DNA of 36,727 nucleotides from Planctomycetota bacterium (GCA_030628375.1 DAOVRD010000003.1:1-36727); one strand, 5' to 3'. Shown: positions 8,711 through 17,372, counted from the first letter of the stretch. A program made the numbers and translations. Notes: a model not told the origin generated them from the letters alone.

Positions 8711-10772
8711 CGTCCCCACTCATCCACTTCGTGGGGAATGCCCCGGTCTCCCCGGGACCGACATCCCACAACTCGGTGTAGTAGACGGCCGTCCACGGGC
8801 CCCACGGCTTCGGAGCATCGTAGACTGCAAAGCCCCCCGAGAATCGCGTGCGGGGTTCACGCGGGTGATTGGGAATCTGCTGCCACCAGAGGTAGCGGCC
8901 CAGCCCTGCGTTGTAACTGACGCTTGAGCGGAGGCACCGGTGCCTGTGCGTGAACACCGCCGCACGCTGACTGATGTCGGTGCGCCACATGGGACTGCCC
9001 TTCTTATCGAGGCCGGCGAAGAACTCGTAGGCATCTCGCCCCCTGATCGCGTTCCTGGGCACGCGGGCCAGGATCATCCGGTCCGCAGCGCAATAGGCGC
9101 TGGGGTCGTCGTGGGAGTACACGTAGACGTAATCGTCCGGAGCGCCGGCATAGTTGCGCCCGAAGTTGAGGAACGTGCAGTACCCCAACTCCCGGAATCT
9201 CCAGTCGCTCCAGGTCCAGGTCTCCGCACGGTCGTCTGACCAGGCCAGTTGAGAATGCGCCCCGTCCTCGTTCGCGTTGCGGACCCAGGCGTAGAGAACG
9301 CCCTCGACCATCAGCATTCCGCTGACCTTCTTGCCGGACCTGCCCGGCCCTTTCCTCTCCCCATCGGAGCGGACGTTTTCCCCCACGAGATCGGGCGGCA
9401 TGCCCGTGACCCTGGCGAATCCCATGCTGAGCTTTTCGGGCAGGGGCGGATCGAATCCCCAGCCATCGCCGTAAGCCGTGTAGAGCTTGCCGTCGTCCGC
9501 CCAGGTGACGGGCCAGTTGTCAGAGCCGTCATGCTCCTTCTTGTATGCCTTCCGGACGATGGCGGACGCCGGCGCCCACTGCATGGCCTCTACGACGGGG
9601 CTCTGCGGACATGGCGGAAGCACAGCCCCCGCCAGAGGCCTGAACAGGTGGCTGTCCACGCCTGCCCAGAAGGTGTCCCCGAGTTGTGAACCGTTGCGCA
9701 CAACGATCAGATCGAGGCTGGGAACCACGAGCAGGATCTGGTTGCCCGCTCCGGCGCCGGCGAACGCGTCGCGGGGCAGAGAGGGCCAGACGCCATCGGA
9801 GTTCACCCACCAGCCCAGGCCCGAGGCCGGGGCCGGGTTGTCGGCAGACCGCTCCGGCAGCGGCGTGCCGGCCTGCGTCGTTGCCTTCTCGACCCACTGG
9901 GGCGAAAGGATTTGCTGGCCCTGCCAGTCCCCCTGGCGGAGCATCAGTCGGCCCACCCGCGCCACGGCCCGGGGCGTGTAACTCCCGCCACCCCAGTTAG
10001 CCACAAGGGCGAGCCCATCGGTCTCGTACCGGGTGCCGTAGCCGATGGACCACTCACCGTCCGGCGTGCCAATTGGACGCATCACGCGCTCGCGCAGCAG
10101 CGTGCGGATGTCCGCGTGAGAAGTCCCCCGCAGGGCCGCCGTCACCGCGTAGGCAAGCATTCCCATACCGGGATTGCTGTAGGCATAGCCCGAACCGGGC
10201 GGAAACACAACGGGCGCCTGATCGCGCGCGATGGTGAACGGATTGGGGTCCCGCCGCCAGAAAGCCCCCTTCCAGCCCGGCAATTGGTCGTGGGGCAGGC
10301 CGGCCTCCGCGGCGTCTTCGATGCCCGAACTGTGCGTGGCCAGATGCCGGATCGTGATCCGCGACTTCTCAGGGTGGCCTTGCCACTGTGGGACGTACTT
10401 CCAGGCCGGATCATCCACACGCAGAAGCCCATCCTGCAGGACCAACGTGAGCGAGACCCCGCCCACAAGGGCCTTGGCAAGTGAAGCCGTGTAGTGCGTG
10501 ACCGCCGGGCCGTGCTCCGCGGCGTACCACTCGTAGATGATGCGGTCGTTGCGGATGACCAACAGCGCCTTGGTTCCGCGCCGTTCCAGCTCGCGACACA
10601 TCGCGCCTAAATGCTCGCCCGACATGCCCTGACTCTCGGGCGAGGAAGTCTGCCATTCGAACACATCGCCCACCGCGCGACCCTCCCTGACCAATGCGAA
10701 CGGCAGCATGATAGAGTCACACCGCGGCAGGGCAAAGGACACGGCCTCACCCGACCCGGCAGGTCTTGCCAA
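8634..10772 (-). CDS. Beta-lactamase-family serine hydrolase with C-terminal DUF4185-like/five-bladed-propeller-like domain
   Basis: N-terminal half: HYTASLAKALVGG (SxxK), YAYSNPGMGMLAY (YxN). C-terminal half: DNWPVTWADDGKLYTAYGDGWGF...WSDDRAETWTWSDWRF...GRYLWWQQIP resembles sialidase/DUF4185-like propellers. Start may be the ATG at MLPFALVREG (further in) rather than the TTG at 10772. Confidence 0.75.
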   Translation of the reverse strand: MARPAGSGEAVSFALPRCDSIMLPFALVREGRAVGDVFEWQTSSPESQGMSGEHLGAMCRELERRGTKALLVIRNDRIIYEWYAAEHGPAVTHYTASLAKALVGGVSLTLVLQDGLLRVDDPAWKYVPQWQGHPEKSRITIRHLATHSSGIEDAAEAGLPHDQLPGWKGAFWRRDPNPFTIARDQAPVVFPPGSGYAYSNPGMGMLAYAVTAALRGTSHADIRTLLRERVMRPIGTPDGEWSIGYGTRYETDGLALVANWGGGSYTPRAVARVGRLMLRQGDWQGQQILSPQWVEKATTQAGTPLPERSADNPAPASGLGWWVNSDGVWPSLPRDAFAGAGAGNQILLVVPSLDLIVVRNGSQLGDTFWAGVDSHLFRPLAGAVLPPCPQSPVVEAMQWAPASAIVRKAYKKEHDGSDNWPVTWADDGKLYTAYGDGWGFDPPLPEKLSMGFARVTGMPPDLVGENVRSDGERKGPGRSGKKVSGMLMVEGVLYAWVRNANEDGAHSQLAWSDDRAETWTWSDWRFRELGYCTFLNFGRNYAGAPDDYVYVYSHDDPSAYCAADRMILARVPRNAIRGRDAYEFFAGLDKKGSPMWRTDISQRAAVFTHRHRCLRSSVSYNAGLGRYLWWQQIPNHPREPRTRFSGGFAVYDAPKPWGPWTAVYYTELWDVGPGETGAFPTKWMSGDGRTVYLVFSGDDDFSVRKGTLILGP

Positions 10773-10804
10773 CGCTCACACATAGGCGCACTCCCTCGGC
10801 AGTC

Positions 10805-10850
10805 GTAGGGGCGGTTCGCGAACTTTAGCCGCCTTGGCGGCCGCCCCTAC
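10805..10850. repeat. REP-like palindrome GTAGGGGCGG...GCCGCCttGGCGGC...CCGCCCCTAC
   Basis: Perfect 10-bp outer arms (10805-10814 and 10841-10850) and an inner hairpin. A degenerate copy lies in R1 at about 8578-8627. Confidence 0.7.
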
Positions 10851-10852
10851 TA

Positions 10853-10926
10853 CGGCCCAAGGATGAGCGTGCCCTTCCGCACAGAGAAGTCATCGTCCCC
10901 GGAGAACACCAGCTAGACGGTCCGGC
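10853..10926 (-). pseudogene. 3' remnant of a second copy of the hydrolase gene, with in-frame TAG
   Basis: Minus-strand reading RTV*LVFSGDDDFSVRKGTLILGP* matches the C-terminus of the 8634-10772 product (RTVYLVFSGDDDFSVRKGTLILGP*). TAC became TAG. Confidence 0.85.
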
Positions 10927-10937
10927 TCCAGACACGG

Positions 10938-11477
10938 TCAATGCGCGGTGACCCGTTCGAGCGCCGCTGCGTAGACGTCGTAGTCGGCGGCAGTGAAGAG
11001 CACGAAGCGCACCACCTCAAAGCAGCCCGGGTTCTGCCCAAGGAACTCCGCCACGGTGCTCAGCGCCACACCCGCCGCCTCCTCAATGGGGTAGCTGTAG
11101 ACGCCGGTGCTGATGGAGGGAAAGGCCACCGAACGCAAGCCGTTGTCCACCGCCACCTGCAGGCTGGAGCGGTAGGCGCCGGAGAGCAGTTCCGCCTCCC
11201 CGCGGGACCCTCCGCTCCAGCGCGGCCCCACGGCGTGTATGACGCGGCGTGCCGGCAGGTTGCCGCCCGTCGTGATCACGGCACTGCCGGTGGGGCACCC
11301 GCCAATGCGGCGGCATTCCTCCATGATGGCCGGCCCGCCCGCGCGGTGGATCGCACCGTCCACGCCCCCGCCGCCGCGCAGTCCGCTGTTGGCGGCGTTC
11401 ACAATGGCATCCACCTCCTGCCGGGTGATATCCCCCCGGACCAGTTCCACAGCGGCGCCACCGATATCTTTCCGCAT
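10938..11477 (-). CDS. Macro domain protein (ADP-ribose-binding/O-acetyl-ADP-ribose deacetylase-like)
   Basis: VELVRGDITRQEVDAIVNAANSGLRGGGGVDGAIHRAGGP...AFPSISTGVYSYP are canonical macro-domain motifs. Confidence 0.92.
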   Translation of the reverse strand: MRKDIGGAAVELVRGDITRQEVDAIVNAANSGLRGGGGVDGAIHRAGGPAIMEECRRIGGCPTGSAVITTGGNLPARRVIHAVGPRWSGGSRGEAELLSGAYRSSLQVAVDNGLRSVAFPSISTGVYSYPIEEAAGVALSTVAEFLGQNPGCFEVVRFVLFTAADYDVYAAALERVTAH

Positions 11478-11580
11478 CTTCCCCGCCTCCTTTTTGACGG
11501 ACTTAAACCGTTGCTACGCGCTAACTTACAGGACGCTTCTGCGTTCGCGTCGGCGGCCGGCCTATACTCTCAGAGAAGAC

Positions 11581-11600
11581 CACAGGCGAGGGCGCCTGTG
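11581..11600. repeat. Perfect palindrome CACAGGCG-AGGG-CGCCTGTG upstream of the J-domain gene
   Basis: Inverted repeat read directly, about 44 nt upstream of the ATG at 11644. Confidence 0.75.
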
Positions 11601-11643
11601 CTACATAAATACGACAGGATTCCGGAGGCCGGGAAGCGCCGCG

Positions 11644-12009
11644 ATGTCAGACCCGCACGAACCGCAAAGCTATTACGACCTGCTCGGCATCAAGCCCGGC
11701 GCCGCGCTCGAAGAAATCAAACGTGCCTACCGCCGCAAGGTCCGCACGTGCCACCCGGACCTGAACCGGGCCGCGGACCCCGCCCACTTCAAGCGCGTGC
11801 AGCGGGCCTACGAGGTGCTCCGCGACCCGGCCCGGCGCAAGCGCTACGACGCTGCCGCCGGGGTGGCAACGCAGAACGACTTCGCCGCGCCCGACCGCAG
11901 CAGCTTCAATCGGCTGCTCAACAACCTCTGCTCGTCCCTGCAAACCGCCCTCGACAACACCCAAAGCACGTCCCGCAAACGCCAAGGCAAGAGCCGCAGG
12001 GCGGGTTGA
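11644..12009 (+). CDS. Small J-domain (DnaJ-like) protein
   Basis: SYYDLLGIKPGAALEEIKRAYRRKVRTCHPDLNRAADPAHFKRVQRAYEVLRDPARRKRYD. The expected HPD motif is present (CHPDLN). About 121 aa. Confidence 0.88.
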   Translation: MSDPHEPQSYYDLLGIKPGAALEEIKRAYRRKVRTCHPDLNRAADPAHFKRVQRAYEVLRDPARRKRYDAAAGVATQNDFAAPDRSSFNRLLNNLCSSLQTALDNTQSTSRKRQGKSRRAG

Positions 12010-12084
12010 CGCTCGGCGGAGCCGGTCCGCCGCCTCACTCACCCCCCGCAAAGCCGGATAACGGACCCGCCCTCGCCCAGGCCG

Positions 12085-12588
12085 TCACTCAATCCACATG
12101 AACCAGGACTTCGGAGCCCCGCAGATGGGACACTTGTCCGGGGCCTCGTCCTCGACGGTGTTCCCGCAGCCCCTGCAGACGAACATCTTCTTTTCGGGCA
12201 GGTCCTCGCCCTTCTCCAGACTTTCGACAGCCCCGGCGTAGAGGCCGTGGTGGATCTCTTCGACCTTCAAGGCGTAATCGAAGGTGCGCTCGGCGTCCTT
12301 GTGTCCCTCTTCGCGCGCGGCGGCAACGAAGGCAGGATACATGGACTTGAACTCCTCCGCCTCACCGGCCATGGCCACCCTCAGGTTCGCCAGCGTGTCG
12401 GCGACGCCCCGCATAGCATCCAGGTGGTTCTGGGCGTGAACGGTCTCCGCCGCCGCCACAGCCCTGAACAGCCTGCCGATCATCGCGAGGCCATCTTCCT
12501 GGGCTTTCTTGCCAAAGCGCAGATACCTCTGGTTCGCCTGGCTTTCCCCCGCAAACGCCGCGTTGAGGTTGTCCTCACTGTTGGCCAT
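12085..12588 (-). CDS. rbr: Rubrerythrin
   Basis: NLNAAFAGESQANQRYLRF N-terminus, diiron ExxH motifs, and C-terminal rubredoxin-like FVCRGCGNTVEDEAPDKCPICGAPKSWF. Confidence 0.94.
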   Translation of the reverse strand: MANSEDNLNAAFAGESQANQRYLRFGKKAQEDGLAMIGRLFRAVAAAETVHAQNHLDAMRGVADTLANLRVAMAGEAEEFKSMYPAFVAAAREEGHKDAERTFDYALKVEEIHHGLYAGAVESLEKGEDLPEKKMFVCRGCGNTVEDEAPDKCPICGAPKSWFMWIE

Positions 12589-12759
12589 CGTACATGTCCT
12601 TCCAATCGAATAGAACGAAACAATCAGAAACAGCCCCCTGACCCGTCACCGTTCCCAGGCTAACACGCCACAGCCTGCCGTGCAAGGAACGCGTGCGCCC
12701 CCTCCGACGGCCCTCCGCGGCCTACCCGCTGAGGACCGCGCGGTTCGTGCGCGCGTGCC

Positions 12760-13407
12760 TCAGGCCGGGCGGATGTCCAGGAAGAGGTTCTCCGGCTCTT
12801 CGTGGATGCCGTGCGTGGTGAAACGAAGCGGCTTGTCGAAGCACGGGCCGTCGTGAACAAGGGAGTGATACTCGCCATTCTCCCCGCAGGGGTCTATGCC
12901 TTCCAGGCGAGTGATGTCGGCCACGAATTGCCGGTCTATGCTGCGGCCAAGGTATTCGCGGCCCAGGTGTTTCAGCCACACGGAAGTCACGACCGCCCGG
13001 AAGCCCTCTTCGACGAACTCCTCCAGCACGGCGGCGGTGTCCTGCTGCCAGAGCACGTCGAGGTACTGAAGACCCACGGCCTCCACGCGCTCGCGGTAGT
13101 ACTGGCTGACGTCCTCCAGAAGGATGTTGCCGAAGATGACGCCGCGCAGACCCGCCTCCTTCACCTTCTCCAGCGCACGGGCGAAGTCCTCGTCGAACTG
13201 ATCCGCCCGCGTGGACTCGATTATGATTTCGAGGCCCAGCGCCTCCGCCTGAGCAGAGAGCATTTCCGGGCGGTATCCATGGAACCGGACGCGGCCGTAC
13301 TCGGTCCCGTATACGTGGAAGAGGTGCGTCACACGGAGTCCCTGCGCCAGCGCTCTGTGCAGAGCCAGCGTGCTGTCCTTGCCGCCGCTAGAGGCTACGG
13401 CGTACAT
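12760..13407 (-). CDS. Dph6/MJ0570-like PP-loop ATP-pyrophosphatase
   Basis: MYAVASSGGKDSTLALHRAL (PP-loop SGGKDS), GVIFGNIL, GENGEYHSLVHDGPCF motif of the diphthine-ammonia-ligase-like family. Confidence 0.87.
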   Translation of the reverse strand: MYAVASSGGKDSTLALHRALAQGLRVTHLFHVYGTEYGRVRFHGYRPEMLSAQAEALGLEIIIESTRADQFDEDFARALEKVKEAGLRGVIFGNILLEDVSQYYRERVEAVGLQYLDVLWQQDTAAVLEEFVEEGFRAVVTSVWLKHLGREYLGRSIDRQFVADITRLEGIDPCGENGEYHSLVHDGPCFDKPLRFTTHGIHEEPENLFLDIRPA

Positions 13408-13445
13408 GGGCCCCGACCCCCGAAACGAGACCGGCCCGATCGCGG

Positions 13446-14531
13446 CTAACACTCCCCCACGGCGTCGTACATGGCCACAACGTTCTCAAGCGGTATCTCC
13501 TTGAAGATGACGTTGGAAGGGCCGAGGCACAATCCCCCGCCCATGCTGCAATGCTCGATCAGATGCCGAATCTCCGCTCTGACGTCCTCGGGAGTGCCGA
13601 AGGGGAGCGTCTTCTGCAGACTCACGCATCCGTGCATGACCAGGCGGTCGCCGTGGTCCCTTTTGAACTCCGCGGGGTCCATGCACTCCGGCTGAATGGG
13701 ATTGAGGACGTCCAGGCCGCACTCGATCAGGTCCGGGACGATAGCCCGTGAATCGCCGTCGGTGTGCATCATGACGTAAGCGGCGGGATTGGCCGCCTTC
13801 AGGCCGGATATGAGGGCCTTCAACCTCCCCTTATCGAACCGACGCCAGGCGTCGGGCGACATGATCATGCTGTTCTGCATGGCCAGGTCGCCCGTGATTT
13901 GCACCATGTCCACGCCGGCCTCAACCAGCCGCACGCCCACGGCCCTCGCCCACCCATAGAGGATGTCGTAGAGGCGGTCGAGCAGCCCCGGGCGGATGGC
14001 ATAATCCATCAGGACGTTGTCCATGCCCCGCACCAGCCAGGCCGCCTTGAAGGGCTGCGTCAGCTCGCCGATCACCACCGCTCCCTCGTCCTTCAGGGCC
14101 TGGATCCTGTCCGGCAGGTCTTCGGGGACCGTGATCCATTCCTCGCGCGGGAACGGATAGAAGTCCAGGTCCTCAGGCCTCTCGGCCTCCGCCAGCGGGA
14201 GCCAGACGACGTCCTCCAGGTAGTCGCTGCCTGGATGGACCCTGACGACGCGGCCGCCGGACATAACGCGATACTGCTCGTCGTCCCTGTACTCGTCAGG
14301 CACGAGCGAGTCTATCAGTGCCTGGCACTCGTCCGGCCAGCGCACCTGCAGGCCGACCGATTCCCAGCGGTCTATCCGCAGGCGTTCGTGCGCCTCCCTG
14401 TCGGAATTGAGCCCGAGGTGCGCGAGCAACCCGTCCATGGCATCCCGGTTGATCCAGATGAAGGTCGGCACGCGGTCGGGACTGCGATGCTCAAAACAGG
14501 TGAGAATCCTTTCGCGACTCGTCATTGCCAT
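13446..14531 (-). CDS. Uroporphyrinogen decarboxylase (URO-D) family protein, likely methyltransferase-type
   Basis: MTSRERILTCFEHRSPDRVPTFIW...VDMVQITGDLAMQNSMIMSPDAWRRF...HTDGDSRAIVPDLIECGLDVLNPIQPECMDP pattern. Confidence 0.85.
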   Translation of the reverse strand: MAMTSRERILTCFEHRSPDRVPTFIWINRDAMDGLLAHLGLNSDREAHERLRIDRWESVGLQVRWPDECQALIDSLVPDEYRDDEQYRVMSGGRVVRVHPGSDYLEDVVWLPLAEAERPEDLDFYPFPREEWITVPEDLPDRIQALKDEGAVVIGELTQPFKAAWLVRGMDNVLMDYAIRPGLLDRLYDILYGWARAVGVRLVEAGVDMVQITGDLAMQNSMIMSPDAWRRFDKGRLKALISGLKAANPAAYVMMHTDGDSRAIVPDLIECGLDVLNPIQPECMDPAEFKRDHGDRLVMHGCVSLQKTLPFGTPEDVRAEIRHLIEHCSMGGGLCLGPSNVIFKEIPLENVVAMYDAVGEC

Positions 14532-14594
14532 GATAGCTCCGCGGCAGCTTGTCCGGACCCGATCATGTCGCCGATGCTGGAGAACCCGGACAAA

Positions 14595-14720
14595 GGTGGC
14601 GCATCGTAAGGTAGCGCATCGTAGTGCGCCGAAGGTGGCGCATCGTAGTGCGCCGAAGGTGGCGCATCGTAAGGTAGCGCATCGTAGTGCGCCGAAGGTG
14701 GCGCATTGTAGTGCGCCGGA
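14595..14720. repeat. Nested tandem repeat: (15+24+24 bp) x 2, each 24-mer forming a hairpin GGCGCA-tcgtag-TGCGCC
   Basis: Units read directly: GGTGGCGCATCGTAA / GGTAGCGCATCGTAGTGCGCCGAA / GGTGGCGCATCGTAGTGCGCCGAA, repeated once, the last copy ending GGTGGCGCATTGTAGTGCGCCGGA. Confidence 0.95.
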
Positions 14721-14774
14721 GGATGGAACTGCAACGGCGGGACGCGGACCGCCCAGACAGCGCTTCAGCCCGAC

Positions 14775-15719
14775 TCAGGGACCCGACTCCACGATCACGC
14801 AGTTGCGGCCGGCCTTCTTGCTGCGGTACATCAGTTCGTCCGCCCTGTCCACCACCGTCTCCAAGGTATCATCCGGGCGTGCCAGCACCGCACCGATAGA
14901 AACGGTCACGCGCACAACGTCCTCGTCTGGCTGAAGGCTGGAACTCTCCACAAGCGCGCGGCAGCGCTCTGCCACGGAGCGCAGCGTGCCCTCGTTGACG
15001 TTGACGATGAGGGCCACGAACTCCTCGCCGCCCCAGCGACCCAGGAAGTCGAACGGCCTGAGGCTCCCGACCATGGTCCTCGCGACCATCTTCAGCACTT
15101 CGTCCCCGGTATCATGGCCGTATTTGTCGTTGATCGCTTTGAAGTGATCTATGTCAACAAAGAGGACTCCGAACACCCAGCCATACCGGCGGACCTCGTC
15201 GAGCTTGCCACGGATGTTCATCTCGGTGTAGCGTCTGTTCCCCACCTCGGTCAAGGCGTCAAGGAAAGCCACCCTTTCCAGTTCGTTGATGCGCTCGACG
15301 GCGGCGATCTTCGAGCTGTTGTCGCTGAAGACCTGCACAACGCCGCTGACGACGCCATCGGATTCCAGGATGGGGGAGACACGGACCAGAACCGGCACTC
15401 GGTGCCCCTTCTTGTGGTGCAGGTAGGCTTCGAGTTCCCTGGACTGGCCGTCAGCCAGGGTTGCGGCCACCGGACACAGTCCTTCGCACAAGTTGGTCCC
15501 CTGCTCGTCCACGTGCATGAGGATGTTGTCCATGCAGCGATTTCCGAGGACCTCAGTGGCCGTGAAACCGGTGATCCGCTCCGCGCCGCGATTCCAGAAG
15601 ATAACCCGCCGGTCCCGGTCCAGGAAGTACACACCATCATAGAGATGGTTCAGCACATCGCGGTAGAACTCGTCGCCCGTTCTCAAGTCCGACCAGCTGA
15701 CCAGATGCGACCCCGACAT
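14775..15719 (-). CDS. PAS-GGDEF diguanylate cyclase (GGEEF signature)
   Basis: PAS: LYDGVYFLDRDRRVIFWNRGAERITGFTATEVLG. GGDEF: LFVDIDHFKAINDKYGHDTGDEVLKMVA...RWGGEEFVAL. Confidence 0.93.
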   Translation of the reverse strand: MSGSHLVSWSDLRTGDEFYRDVLNHLYDGVYFLDRDRRVIFWNRGAERITGFTATEVLGNRCMDNILMHVDEQGTNLCEGLCPVAATLADGQSRELEAYLHHKKGHRVPVLVRVSPILESDGVVSGVVQVFSDNSSKIAAVERINELERVAFLDALTEVGNRRYTEMNIRGKLDEVRRYGWVFGVLFVDIDHFKAINDKYGHDTGDEVLKMVARTMVGSLRPFDFLGRWGGEEFVALIVNVNEGTLRSVAERCRALVESSSLQPDEDVVRVTVSIGAVLARPDDTLETVVDRADELMYRSKKAGRNCVIVESGP

Positions 15720-15808
15720 TTCCGGTGACCACACTCCACTCACTGCACAATACCTCGAGCCAAATCCGTGCGTCCCCGCCCACAAAGCTCGCGGGATCCA
15801 GGCGCGCG

Positions 15809-16717
15809 CTACGCGCCGGATTCCACTATCACGCAGTTACGTCCCGCCTCTTTGCTCCGGTACATGAGTTCGTCCGCCCGGCCCATCAACGTTTCCAACC
15901 TGTCGTCAAGACGAGCCAGCGCCCCGCCGATGGAGACCGTAACCTGCACCAGGTCCTCACCGACCGGCAGGCCGGCCTGCTCGACAAGTCTGCAGCACCG
16001 CTCCGCCACCGATCCCAACGCCCCTTCGGGGACGTTGAGAACAATCGCAACAAATTCCTCGCCTCCCCACCGGCCCAGCAGGTCGAAGGGCCTCAGGCCT
16101 TTAGTCAGGGTTCTCACCACCATCTTCAGCGCTTCGTCGCCCGTCCCATGACCGTACCTGTCATTGACCCTCTTGAAGTGGTCTATATCAACGAAAAGCA
16201 GTCCGAACACCCAGCCGTAGCGGCGCATCTCTTCGAGCCTGGCACGAACGGTCTTCTCGATATGACGCCTGTTTCCCAGGCCCGTGAGGGAATCCAGCAG
16301 CGCCATCCCCTCCAGATCCCTGATCCTTCTCATCGCCTCCACCTTGGAGGCGTCGTTGCTGAAGACCTCGACGGCCCCGCTGATCGCGCCGTCCGGCTCG
16401 GTGACGGCACTCACCCGCACCGAGACAGGCACCCGGTGCCCCTCTTTGTGACGAATGTAGGTATCCATCCGGCGGGAGAGGCCATCGGCCAGGGTCGCCG
16501 CCACCAGTGAAAGCTCCTCCCCCACCGCCGCGCCCTGGCCATCCCGGCTGCTCAAGGCATCGTCCCAACGAGCCCCGACGATCTCTGCCGCAGTTACCCC
16601 GGTGATCCTTTCCGCCCCTTTGCTCCAGAAAAGGACCTTCCGGTCCCGGTCAACGAAGTAGACGCCGTGGCGGAGGTCATCCAACACGTTGCGATAGAAA
16701 CCGCCCTCGGTTCTCAT
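15809..16717 (-). CDS. PAS-GGDEF diguanylate cyclase, tandem paralogue of the preceding gene
   Basis: LRHGVYFVDRDRKVLFWSKGAERITGVTAAEIVG...LFVDIDHFKRVNDRYGHGTGDEALKMVV...RWGGEEFVAI. Start taken at MRTEGGFYRN; the ORF extends to 16879, so the start is uncertain. Confidence 0.9.
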   Translation of the reverse strand: MRTEGGFYRNVLDDLRHGVYFVDRDRKVLFWSKGAERITGVTAAEIVGARWDDALSSRDGQGAAVGEELSLVAATLADGLSRRMDTYIRHKEGHRVPVSVRVSAVTEPDGAISGAVEVFSNDASKVEAMRRIRDLEGMALLDSLTGLGNRRHIEKTVRARLEEMRRYGWVFGLLFVDIDHFKRVNDRYGHGTGDEALKMVVRTLTKGLRPFDLLGRWGGEEFVAIVLNVPEGALGSVAERCCRLVEQAGLPVGEDLVQVTVSIGGALARLDDRLETLMGRADELMYRSKEAGRNCVIVESGA

Positions 16718-16766
16718 TCCGTATCCCCACGCCGATACCTTCTCTCCCCACCCCGTCAAGCCGTTG

Positions 16767-16803
16767 CACGACACGTTCCCAGAACACGACACGTTCCCAG
16801 AAA
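16767..16803. repeat. Two tandem copies of an 18-bp unit (CACGACACGTTCCCAGAA) upstream of the second GGDEF gene
   Basis: Read directly: ...tgCACGACACGTTCCCAGAACACGACACGTTCCCAGAAacgg. Confidence 0.8.
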
Positions 16804-16969
16804 CGGAACAGGCGGTTATGATACAGGTTCTGGCAACGTTGCGCACGTCCCCATTGCCGAATACAGCGTCACTCTGCACGCGGGGCCACTATGCGTGCGT
16901 TCACGGGGCGGACAGCCAGCATCCCCTCCTGCCCGTGGAATGGGTCCGAGCAGGCCCGAGCCCACCACC

Positions 16970-17326
16970 TCAGCCCGGTGATTGCTGGACAGCCTCGAGC
17001 GCCTCCTCCTCGGTCGCATAGATCCTGAAGAGCTTGCTCACACGCGTGACGTCGAAGACCTCCCTGATCTGCGCATCGAGTCCGAACAGCACAAGTCTGC
17101 CGCCGTACTTCTCGACCTTGAGTTGCGCCTCAATCAAGGTGGCCAGGCCGCTGGTATCCATGAACTTGAGGCCGGTGAGGTCCAACATAAGGTTCTGCTC
17201 GCCCTTCTTGACGTACTTCATCAGCAGCCGGCGCAGATCCGGGGCGGTATGGATGTTCAGTTCGCCGGTGAGTCCAACAGCAGACACCCCTTCAACCGTC
17301 CGTTCCGTCAGGTCCATTTCCGACAT
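16970..17326 (-). CDS. STAS-domain anti-anti-sigma factor (SpoIIAA-like)
   Basis: GVSAVGLTGELNIHTAPDLRRLLMKYVKKGEQNLMLDLTGLKFMDTSGLATLIEA (DTSGL phosphorylation-site motif). Confidence 0.92.
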   Translation of the reverse strand: MSEMDLTERTVEGVSAVGLTGELNIHTAPDLRRLLMKYVKKGEQNLMLDLTGLKFMDTSGLATLIEAQLKVEKYGGRLVLFGLDAQIREVFDVTRVSKLFRIYATEEEALEAVQQSPG

Positions 17327-17372
17327 GCGCACCGTCCTCTCGCACACAGACAGCAACGTCGCCGCTTCAGAG

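Larger units (their letters stand above)
10749..10926. repeat. Direct repeat R2 (~178 bp), diverged copy of R1
   Basis: Same order of blocks as 8523-8710, with scattered substitutions and a short deletion near the internal palindrome. Confidence 0.92.

Noticed and set aside
14595-14720. CRISPR array
   Set aside because: Units are contiguous tandem repeats with no unique spacers, and no cas genes are visible.
14522-14734. 70-aa ORF MQFHPPAHYNAPPSAHYDALPYDAPP...
   Set aside because: Encoded by the hairpin tandem repeat, whose units are multiples of three. No start-site or family support, so probably not a gene.
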